From: Magnetospira sp. QH-2
GTDB lineage: Bacteria > Pseudomonadota > Alphaproteobacteria > Rhodospirillales > Magnetospiraceae
Assembly: GCF_000968135.1 (NCBI RefSeq)
Contig: NZ_FO538765.1
Coordinates: 945,819 to 1,009,818, forward strand
Direction: 5' to 3'
Length of the DNA stretch: 64,000 nucleotides
Position numbers and translations under genes: made by a program. Positions 7,541 through 13,760 of the stretch are shown piece by piece. The notes beneath the pieces are model-generated. The model had not been told where the DNA came from. It saw only the letters and a list, made by a program, of their open reading frames with translations, and did no database searches. How positions within the stretch are numbered: the stretch's first letter is position 1; every line of letters begins with the position of its first letter.

Positions 7541-8754
7541 TGAACGCCGCGCGCAATTTCCCCGTTGTCGATGGTCAAATTTCCGTCGGTGGCGTGCCGC
7601 TTTTCCAGTACGTCGAACAGAATGGCGGTTCGCCTCTTTATATATATAGTCGGGATCTGATCGACAAACGGGTGTCATTGTTGAGAAAGCATCTGCCTGA
7701 TGCGGTTCACCTGTCCTATGCCATCAAGGCCAATCCCATGCCGGATGTGGTGAAATTCATGGCGGAGCGAGTTGACGGTTTTGATATCGCCTCCGCAGGG
7801 GAACTGAAAACGGTCCTTCAAGCCCCCATGCCGGTCGACAACATCAGTTTCGCCGGACCTGGCAAGACGGACATGGAATTGCGACAGGCCCTGGAAGCTG
7901 GGGTAACGGTCAATCTGGAATCGGCCGGTGAGTTGGAGCGGTTGGTCCTTCAGGGCGAGCAAACAGGCTGTCGACCCCGGGTAGCAATCAGGGTCAATCC
8001 CGATTTCGAACTCAAGGGCTCAGGCATGCGCATGGGCGGTGGCGCCAAGCCGTTTGGGGTTGATGCGGACCAAGTGCCTGGTCTTTTGCGGCGCTTGGCG
8101 GACTTGGATTTGGATTTCCAAGGTTTCCACATATTTACCGGATCCCAAAATCTGCGGGCTGATCTGGTGACCGAGGCCCAGGGCAAGGTTGTGGATCTGG
8201 CCCTATCATTGGCCGAGCAGGCGCCGAGCCCCATCCAGTTACTGAACTTGGGCGGGGGATTTGGCATCCCATATTTTCCGGGAGATGAGCCGTTGGATTT
8301 GGCTGCCGTGGGTGCAGGCATGGCGCCGCTTGTCAAAAAAATAAGCGCCGCCCACCCGGCGGCTCGGATCGTGGTGGAACTGGGGCGCTATCTGGTCGGC
8401 GAGGCCGGCCTTTACGTGACCCGGGTGGTGGATCGCAAGCAATCAAGGGGAAAAACCTTTCTGGTCACCGACGGCGGTCTCCATCATCACCTGGCCGCCT
8501 CGGGGAACTTCGGACAGATTCTTCGCCGTAATTATCCGGTGGCCGTAGGCAACCGGATGGCCGAGGCTGCCACGGAAACGGTGACCGTTGTCGGCTGCCT
8601 GTGCACTCCTCTGGATATTCTGGCCGATGGAGTGGATCTGCCGCGGGCCGAAGTGGGCGATTTGATCGTTGTCTTTCAATCGGGCGCCTATGGTCCGACC
8701 GCAAGCCCGAGCGCCTTTCTTGGGCACGCGGCGCCTGCGGAATACCTGGTATAA
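7540..8754 (+). CDS. PLP-dependent decarboxylase, exosortase A system-associated
   Basis: A 404-residue fold-III PLP enzyme related to diaminopimelate and ornithine decarboxylases. The Schiff-base lysine lies in LSYAIKANPMPDVVKF. The glycine-rich phosphate-binding loop NLGGGFGIPYFPGDE, the active-site ELGRYLVGEAGLY segment and the C-terminal GAYG motif are all present. In exosortase A clusters this paralogue always follows the AMP-forming ligase and is thought to help build an unusual sugar or lipid component of the exported glycan. Start and stop overlap the ligase by one base, confirming the operon. The natural substrate of this subfamily is not established. Confidence 0.88.
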   Translation: MNAARNFPVVDGQISVGGVPLFQYVEQNGGSPLYIYSRDLIDKRVSLLRKHLPDAVHLSYAIKANPMPDVVKFMAERVDGFDIASAGELKTVLQAPMPVDNISFAGPGKTDMELRQALEAGVTVNLESAGELERLVLQGEQTGCRPRVAIRVNPDFELKGSGMRMGGGAKPFGVDADQVPGLLRRLADLDLDFQGFHIFTGSQNLRADLVTEAQGKVVDLALSLAEQAPSPIQLLNLGGGFGIPYFPGDEPLDLAAVGAGMAPLVKKISAAHPAARIVVELGRYLVGEAGLYVTRVVDRKQSRGKTFLVTDGGLHHHLAASGNFGQILRRNYPVAVGNRMAEAATETVTVVGCLCTPLDILADGVDLPRAEVGDLIVVFQSGAYGPTASPSAFLGHAAPAEYLV

Positions 8755-9108
8755 TCGGCCTATCTCCACCCCTCGAGGGGGGGGGTGTCGAGAATCTTGT
8801 CACCCCACGTATCCTGCTGTACCTTCTTAACCAGTTGATATTGCGTTATTTTTTATGGTGAGGGTGAGTCGTTTGCCAGGTCGCCATTTCCCGCCCATGA
8901 ATCCGCTCGCCAAGGTGTCGGAATCCTTTCCATTTTGGTTGGGTTCTGGGAGGTAGGAGGGGCTGGAAAATTGTTACATCGTTGAAAAAGAATGAGAAAT
9001 AAAAACTGGCACGGTTGGTGCATAGTAGGGTCCGAGTAAGAATTACCGGCGAAGGATGACTTCACGAACGCCGGCTAAAACCGACAAAACGTGATTTGGA
9101 GATTTAAA
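8755..9108. other. Non-coding gap before the first PEP-CTERM gene
   Basis: No coding frame is supported. CCCCTCGAGGGG at 8769-8780 may form a short hairpin behind the decarboxylase gene but lacks a T-run. From 8913 onward the sequence belongs to the tandem duplication and includes the sigma-54-like promoter at 9007-9022. Confidence 0.7.
9007..9022 (+). promoter_or_regulatory. Sigma-54 (RpoN) -24/-12 promoter of PEP-CTERM gene 1
   Basis: TGGCACGGTTGGTGCA carries the invariant GG and GC separated by exactly ten bases, with a full TGGCAC -24 element. It lies about 87 bases upstream of ATG 9109. Exosortase A systems commonly include the PrsK/PrsR two-component pair, whose response regulator is a sigma-54 activator, so this promoter class is expected. 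The conserved TTGTTACATCGTTGAAAA about 30 bases upstream may be part of the activator region. Confidence 0.72.
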
Positions 9109-10035
9109 ATGACCAAGATGCAAAAAACTTTGATGGCTACCATCGCCGGTGCTTTCGCCCTGACCATGGCCACCACCGACGCCAAGGCCGAAGCCCTGGC
9201 TTATGGTTCCTTTACCATCAGCAACGCCGTGTTGAACCTGAACCCGACTGGCGAAACTTCCCGTCAACTGTCGCTTGGCGACGTGATCCCGCTCAGCCTG
9301 AACAACACCGAAGAAGCCGGTGCCAGCATCCCGGGCTCCAGCGCCAGCACGGGTGACGGCACCATGGCTTGTGTCGGCAACTGTGGCGGCATCGCCGAGA
9401 ACACCTTCTCTCAGGCGGCCAATGGCCCGACCTTCAGCCGCGCCGACACCCTGTTTTATGGCTCGCTTCTGGATGCGGGCGGTACGCCTGGCGTGACCAG
9501 CTCCATCGTCAGCGAAACCTCCATGGGCGCGCACATTCCGGCGATTTCCGGTTCCGCCAACGGCGACACCGGCAATACCTCGCAGATCATCTTCACGGCG
9601 GCAACTGCCGGCAACCTGACCCTGTCGTTTGACGCGGCCCTGGATATGGTGGCCGACATCACCGGCGACCGGGCCCGTCCGGCCGAATTGGCCCGCGTGA
9701 CCTCGACCTTCGCCGTGACCCTGGTTGACTTCACCACGGGTCAGACCATCCTGGACGTCGCTCCGGACGAACTGAACGTCGGTACCGGCGGCGTGTTGCC
9801 GGTGGTCGCCACGGCCTTCACCGACCCGGACGTGAGCTACAGCCTGCCGATGACCCACTACGACATCACCAGCGATCTGGATCTGGTCCAGGGTCACCTG
9901 TACTCCCTGACCGTTATCCACCAGGTTAACACCAACGCCACGGCCGTTCCGGAGCCTGCCTCCCTGGCCCTGATGGGTATTGGCCTGATCGGTCTGGGCG
10001 CTGCCAGCCGTCGCATGAAGAAGAAGGCCGCCTAA
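9109..10035 (+). CDS. PEP-CTERM sorting-domain protein, copy 1
   Basis: The 308-residue exported protein begins with a Sec signal peptide (MTKMQKTLMATIAGAFALTM, likely cut after DAKA). It ends with a textbook PEP-CTERM tail: the VPEP motif, a 17-residue hydrophobic helix (ASLALMGIGLIGLGAAS) and a basic RRMKKKAA end, the signal processed by exosortase. The mature body is rich in Ser, Thr, Ala, Gly and Asn, suited to glycosylation, with one close cysteine pair (MACVGNCGG). No catalytic domain is recognised; it is probably a surface or matrix structural protein. GGAG precedes ATG 9109; an in-frame ATG at 9091 would disturb the signal peptide spacing. The second copy differs only by Ile11 to Val. 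Confidence 0.92.
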   Translation: MTKMQKTLMATIAGAFALTMATTDAKAEALAYGSFTISNAVLNLNPTGETSRQLSLGDVIPLSLNNTEEAGASIPGSSASTGDGTMACVGNCGGIAENTFSQAANGPTFSRADTLFYGSLLDAGGTPGVTSSIVSETSMGAHIPAISGSANGDTGNTSQIIFTAATAGNLTLSFDAALDMVADITGDRARPAELARVTSTFAVTLVDFTTGQTILDVAPDELNVGTGGVLPVVATAFTDPDVSYSLPMTHYDITSDLDLVQGHLYSLTVIHQVNTNATAVPEPASLALMGIGLIGLGAASRRMKKKAA

Positions 10036-10063
10036 TAGCCCTTCTTCCTAGGCAAACAGTTCA

Positions 10064-10093
10064 AAAGGCCGGGTGCATGAGCATCCGGCCTTT
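10064..10093 (+). terminator. Rho-independent terminator of PEP-CTERM gene 1
   Basis: Arms AAAGGCCGGGTGC and GCATCCGGCCTTT form a 13-pair stem (one G-T pair) around the four-base loop ATGA, followed by CTCTTTG. It lies 28 bases after the stop codon. Confidence 0.88.
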
Positions 10094-10168
10094 CTCTTTG
10101 TCGTGATTCTTGACACCTGCCTTCCTTGTCGCGGGTCTCTTGAAAATGTGTCGTTATATCATAGAGTT

Positions 10169-10188
10169 GACTCAATATTGATTGAGTC
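10169..10188. promoter_or_regulatory. Perfect 20-base palindrome in the unique spacer
   Basis: GACTCAATATTGATTGAGTC has eight-base arms around ATTG. It is absent upstream of the first copy, so it is a regulatory difference between otherwise identical genes, or the scar of the duplication event. It could be an operator; the binding factor is unknown. Confidence 0.4.
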
Positions 10189-10335
10189 CAATCGCCTCGA
10201 TCCCCCTCTCTTGTCAAAGACCGCTGCCAAACGAAGCGGACAGGTGTCGGAATCCTTTCCATTTTGGTTGGGTTTTGGGAGGTGTGAGGGGTTGGGGAAT
10301 TGTTACATCGTTGAAAATGAATGAGAAATAAAAAC

Positions 10336-10351
10336 TGGCACGGTTGGTGCA
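10336..10351 (+). promoter_or_regulatory. Sigma-54 (RpoN) -24/-12 promoter of PEP-CTERM gene 2
   Basis: Identical to the site at 9007-9022 (GG-N10-GC, TGGCAC -24 element), 1,329 bases further on, and the same distance from the start codon at 10438. Confidence 0.72.
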
Positions 10352-10437
10352 TAGTAGGGTCCGAGTAAGAATTACCGGCGAAGGATGACTTCACGAACGC
10401 CGGCTAAAACCGACAAAACGTGATTTGGAGATTTAAA

Positions 10438-11364
10438 ATGACCAAGATGCAAAAAACTTTGATGGCTACCGTCGCCGGTGCTTTCGCCCTGACCATGGCC
10501 ACCACCGACGCCAAGGCCGAAGCCCTGGCTTATGGTTCCTTTACCATCAGCAACGCCGTGTTGAACCTGAACCCGACTGGCGAAACTTCCCGTCAACTGT
10601 CGCTTGGCGACGTGATCCCGCTCAGCCTGAACAACACCGAAGAAGCCGGTGCCAGCATCCCGGGCTCCAGCGCCAGCACGGGTGACGGCACCATGGCTTG
10701 TGTCGGCAACTGTGGCGGCATCGCCGAGAACACCTTCTCTCAGGCGGCCAATGGCCCGACCTTCAGCCGCGCCGACACCCTGTTTTATGGCTCGCTTCTG
10801 GATGCGGGCGGTACGCCTGGCGTGACCAGCTCCATCGTCAGCGAAACCTCCATGGGCGCGCACATTCCGGCGATTTCCGGTTCCGCCAACGGCGACACCG
10901 GCAATACCTCGCAGATCATCTTCACGGCGGCAACTGCCGGCAACCTGACCCTGTCGTTTGACGCGGCCCTGGATATGGTGGCCGACATCACCGGCGACCG
11001 GGCCCGTCCGGCCGAATTGGCCCGCGTGACCTCGACCTTCGCCGTGACCCTGGTTGACTTCACCACGGGTCAGACCATCCTGGACGTCGCTCCGGACGAA
11101 CTGAACGTCGGTACCGGCGGCGTGTTGCCGGTGGTCGCCACGGCCTTCACCGACCCGGACGTGAGCTACAGCCTGCCGATGACCCACTACGACATCACCA
11201 GCGATCTGGATCTGGTCCAGGGTCACCTGTACTCCCTGACCGTTATCCACCAGGTTAACACCAACGCCACGGCCGTTCCGGAGCCTGCCTCCCTGGCCCT
11301 GATGGGTATTGGCCTGATCGGTCTGGGCGCTGCCAGCCGTCGCATGAAGAAGAAGGCCGCCTAA
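10438..11364 (+). CDS. PEP-CTERM sorting-domain protein, copy 2
   Basis: Identical to the first copy except for valine instead of isoleucine at residue 11, inside the signal peptide, so the mature proteins should be the same. It has the same signal peptide, Ser/Thr-rich body, CVGNC pair and VPEP-hydrophobic-RRMKKK sorting tail. Retaining two intact copies with separate promoters and terminators suggests a dosage benefit or differential regulation; the sequence immediately upstream of each promoter differs. The start follows the same TTTGGAG ribosome-binding sequence. Confidence 0.92.
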   Translation: MTKMQKTLMATVAGAFALTMATTDAKAEALAYGSFTISNAVLNLNPTGETSRQLSLGDVIPLSLNNTEEAGASIPGSSASTGDGTMACVGNCGGIAENTFSQAANGPTFSRADTLFYGSLLDAGGTPGVTSSIVSETSMGAHIPAISGSANGDTGNTSQIIFTAATAGNLTLSFDAALDMVADITGDRARPAELARVTSTFAVTLVDFTTGQTILDVAPDELNVGTGGVLPVVATAFTDPDVSYSLPMTHYDITSDLDLVQGHLYSLTVIHQVNTNATAVPEPASLALMGIGLIGLGAASRRMKKKAA

Positions 11365-11392
11365 TAGCCCTTCTTCCTAGGCAAACAGTTCA

Positions 11393-11422
11393 AAAGGCCG
11401 GGTGCATAAGCATCCGGCCTTT
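11393..11422 (+). terminator. Rho-independent terminator of PEP-CTERM gene 2
   Basis: The same 13-pair stem as after copy 1, but the loop is ATAA instead of ATGA; CTCTTTG follows. Confidence 0.88.
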
Positions 11423-11430
11423 CTCTTTGT

Positions 11431-11492
11431 CGTGATCAATTCCGATTGGGGTGCGCGTGTTCAACGGGTCCGATTGGACCTCATACGCGCTA
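11431..11492. repeat. Dispersed palindromic repeat, degenerate partial copy D
   Basis: It matches the right half of the 107-base repeat: CGTGATCAATTCC, then a GTGCGCGTGT...ACGCGCTA inverted pair around ACGGGTCCGATTGGACC, with several changes. It abuts the next repeat. Confidence 0.65.
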
Positions 11493-11669
11493 ACAGGCTG
11501 CTGAAAAAGTCCGATTTCGAGCGTATGGCGACACATGCTTCGACAAGCTCAGCATGAGGGCCTTTGAACTCTCAACATGTTAGCCTCACCCTGAGCTTCC
11601 TCATCCCGAGCTTGTCGAGGGACGAAGGGCGAGGCGGGCCGTCGGACAACACTTGTTCAGCAGCCTGCT
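11491..11669. repeat. MITE-like element with TAACAGGCTGCTGAA ends, copy 1
   Basis: About 179 bases, bounded by TAACAGGCTGCTGAAAAAGT on the left and TTCAGCAGCCTG on the right. The interior has the CTTCGACAAGCTCAGCATGAGG segment and its inverted partner. It has no coding capacity. A cleaner 158-base copy is at 43202-43359 and a partial copy at 50800-50897, so it is a dispersed family. Confidence 0.8.
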
Positions 11670-11676
11670 ATAGCCT

Positions 11677-12942
11677 TTAAAAATACCGCAGCAGACGCAG
11701 TTGAAGGTAATCGTCCTGGCGCAGGCCGGTCAGCGGATCGTCAAAGGGCATATTGGCGATAATGCTGCCTTCCAGTTCCGCCGTCCATTCCTCGGAAAGG
11801 CGTGTACTGGCTTCAACGCCAATGGCCAGGGCGCCGGTATGGCGATCCACCGTTGAGCCGATCAGGAAGTCGGTATCGTCGGAATCATTCATCGTCAGCC
11901 GCAGAGCCATAAACACATCGCTATCGGCCGAGGTGACAGGTGCGTTGGCATTGCGGTCGTCGTAGAGGTATTCCGCCAGCAGCCCAAGGTCGGCACCGCT
12001 CTCAGCCAAATCATAGATGGTGTACTCGACACCGGGCACGGCGGCGAAGAACTGCGGATCGCCGTTGCCCCAACGGGAGATGGCCTCGAACTTCAACAAC
12101 CAGGCATCCTGGGTCGATTGAATATCAATGCCCGCTTGGTCGATAATGTCATAGGTGGGAGTGCGGATTAGGCGCCCATTCTGCAAACTGATGGGCAGCC
12201 GTGGCTCGCGGCCGGTGCCGTGGAAATAGGACAGGCCGAAATCCCAATCGCCGATGAAATGGGAATAGCGCGCCGCAAAATCCACGTGGCGGCTACGCAT
12301 GCTTGATTCATAGGTTGGATTGTCGATATCGGTTGGCATTTGATCGCGCAGGCGACCGCTCCATCCGGGATAGGTCCGTTCCCGGAAGCCAGGCATGACG
12401 AACAGGCCCACATTGCCCCAGTCGCGTAGGAAATTGACGTTCAGCATGGGCTGGCCCAGCTTGTCTTCGCCGTTGGGGTTTTCCACGGTGTCGCTTTGGT
12501 TGATGATGTCCACCAGATGCCGGGACTCAGTCACCCCCCAAAACACCTTGGCAAGGCCAATTCGCATGTCCCAGTCATCGCCCAGGCGCTGCCAGTTGAG
12601 CTCCCGAATATCGAAGTGGGTCCGCTGACGATCAACGGAATCAATGCGGCCATAAGGGATCACCGTGATTCGGTCGAGCCCGTCATTCCATTCGTAGCGG
12701 TACTCCGGTTGCAGCATCAAGGAGGGTTGAACCCGACCATTTGCTTGCGGGCTGAATGTTGGGCTGGAAAAGAAGACTCGGGTCTCAAAACCCACATGTC
12801 CGCCGAACTCATGAGTTCCCGTGCTTTCCTCGACCTCCGGGGCCTCCGGGGCGGCCTCTGGAGCTTCCTGGGCCCCGGCGGGCATGGCCGACATGGCGGC
12901 CATCAGAGCAATCATGGAAACGGAAATCGTACGGGCGGACAT
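11677..12942 (-). CDS. Outer-membrane beta-barrel-like protein of the RND/LolA-like operon
   Basis: A 421-residue exported protein with a signal peptide (cut near AGAQ), then an acidic Pro/Glu linker (EAPEAAPEAPEVEEST). Alternating amphipathic strands rich in aromatic residues follow, ending in the terminal LRLLRYF, a C-terminal phenylalanine typical of outer-membrane barrels. It is the last gene of the operon with the LolA-like protein and the MMPL exporter, starting 17 bases after the LolA-like stop. The probable job is an outer-membrane partner or acceptor in export of a lipid or lipoprotein. I cannot place it in a named family with certainty. Confidence 0.7.
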   Translation of the reverse strand: MSARTISVSMIALMAAMSAMPAGAQEAPEAAPEAPEVEESTGTHEFGGHVGFETRVFFSSPTFSPQANGRVQPSLMLQPEYRYEWNDGLDRITVIPYGRIDSVDRQRTHFDIRELNWQRLGDDWDMRIGLAKVFWGVTESRHLVDIINQSDTVENPNGEDKLGQPMLNVNFLRDWGNVGLFVMPGFRERTYPGWSGRLRDQMPTDIDNPTYESSMRSRHVDFAARYSHFIGDWDFGLSYFHGTGREPRLPISLQNGRLIRTPTYDIIDQAGIDIQSTQDAWLLKFEAISRWGNGDPQFFAAVPGVEYTIYDLAESGADLGLLAEYLYDDRNANAPVTSADSDVFMALRLTMNDSDDTDFLIGSTVDRHTGALAIGVEASTRLSEEWTAELEGSIIANMPFDDPLTGLRQDDYLQLRLLRYF

Positions 12943-12959
12943 GGCTTGGGTTCCTTCGC

Positions 12960-13760
12960 TTAACGCACCGATTTCAGGCGATTAGGTTGGAAGTTCCCTT
13001 CCGACAGACCGACACCGAACTTGAAGTCGCTCCATTTCATGGTGGTGCTCTTGCCGGTCTGGTGATTGACCATTTCCATCAGATGCGGGCGCCAGTGCTT
13101 GTCTTTATAGACGTTGTATTCGGTCTGGGTCAGGGTCTTGAGGAAGGCGTCCTTGCGATCAAAGTAGTCGATCTTCACCACCCGGTAGGTCTTGGTCTCA
13201 AGCCACAGAATGTTCTTCTTATAGCCTGAGGTCTTGTCCGTCGGGTAACGCTCCGAGACATGGCAGGTCAGCGCGGCATCGGTGGGGCAGGGCTCTTCCT
13301 TCAGATATTTGTAGGTGTACTTTTCCACTTCCGGGCTCGACAGATCCTCGTAGGAGAATTCCGAGCCGACAAAAGAGCCGGAGCGGTTGGACGAACTGAT
13401 CCGTTTGACCCGCTTCATGGCCGGAAGATAGAGCCACTGGTCATCGTTCTTGGCTTTATGGGCGTGGGTCAGCAGAGCGGTGCCCTTGATGTCGCGCGGA
13501 CGTTTGAACACCATCAGGCTTTTGTCGCCATCGCCGGGTTGTTCCAGTGTTTTGGAGGAAAATCCGCGGATGCTTTCTTTGCCGCTTTTATTGCGCAGGG
13601 TCATCTCACCGTTGGCATCATAGTCGCCAAAGCCCGCATCGGCGGCCTTGGCTTCGGTGGCGATGCGCAGCCCCTTTTCCTCGGGGGTTTCGGCCTGGGC
13701 CGCCAAAGGCAGGGTCAGTGCAACAGCAGCAATGGCAAGGGATCGGAGCATCATCTTCAT
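12960..13760 (-). CDS. Periplasmic LolA-like lipid/lipoprotein-binding protein
   Basis: A 266-residue protein with a clear signal peptide (cut after AQA) and the features of the LolA-like 'outer membrane lipoprotein-sorting protein' family that accompanies MMPL exporters: FKRPRDIKGTALLTH, DDQWLYLPAMKRVKRI, a SFVGSEFSYEDLS motif, and KILW/YRVVKIDYF strands. The start codon overlaps the MMPL stop (ATGA), so synthesis is coupled. By family it should act as a soluble periplasmic carrier taking a hydrophobic cargo from the exporter towards the outer membrane. Two cysteines (CPTDAALTC) might form a disulfide. The cargo is unknown; this is not the housekeeping lolA, since no lolCDE gene is near. Confidence 0.82.
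   Translation of the reverse strand: MKMMLRSLAIAAVALTLPLAAQAETPEEKGLRIATEAKAADAGFGDYDANGEMTLRNKSGKESIRGFSSKTLEQPGDGDKSLMVFKRPRDIKGTALLTHAHKAKNDDQWLYLPAMKRVKRISSSNRSGSFVGSEFSYEDLSSPEVEKYTYKYLKEEPCPTDAALTCHVSERYPTDKTSGYKKNILWLETKTYRVVKIDYFDRKDAFLKTLTQTEYNVYKDKHWRPHLMEMVNHQTGKSTTMKWSDFKFGVGLSEGNFQPNRLKSVR

Larger units (their letters stand above)
8913..10108 (+). repeat. Tandem duplication unit, copy 1
   Basis: This 1,196-base block (promoter region, PEP-CTERM gene, terminator) recurs at 10242-11437 with a 1,329-base offset. By eye, seven substitutions fall within 8946-8995, while only two are seen over the following 1.1 kb (codon 11 of the gene and the terminator loop). The copies are separated by 133 unrelated bases. 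Confidence 0.95.
10036..10437. other. Gap between the two PEP-CTERM genes
   Basis: It contains the copy-1 terminator, a unique 133-base spacer with a perfect 20-base palindrome, and the duplicated promoter region of copy 2. No coding frame is supported. Confidence 0.8.
10242..11437 (+). repeat. Tandem duplication unit, copy 2
   Basis: Second copy of the block at 8913-10108. Its right boundary (TCGTGAT) coincides with the beginning of a degenerate copy of the dispersed palindromic repeat, which may have been involved in the rearrangement. Confidence 0.95.
11365..11676. other. Repeat-filled gap after the PEP-CTERM pair
   Basis: No gene. It is made up of the second terminator, a degenerate dispersed palindromic repeat and a long terminal-inverted-repeat element, ending seven bases before the convergent outer-membrane protein gene. 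Confidence 0.85.

Noticed and set aside
9043-9921. 292-codon antisense frame opposite each PEP-CTERM gene
   Set aside because: Very Gly/Gln/His-rich, a mirror of codon bias; the opposite strand has a signal peptide and a sorting tail.
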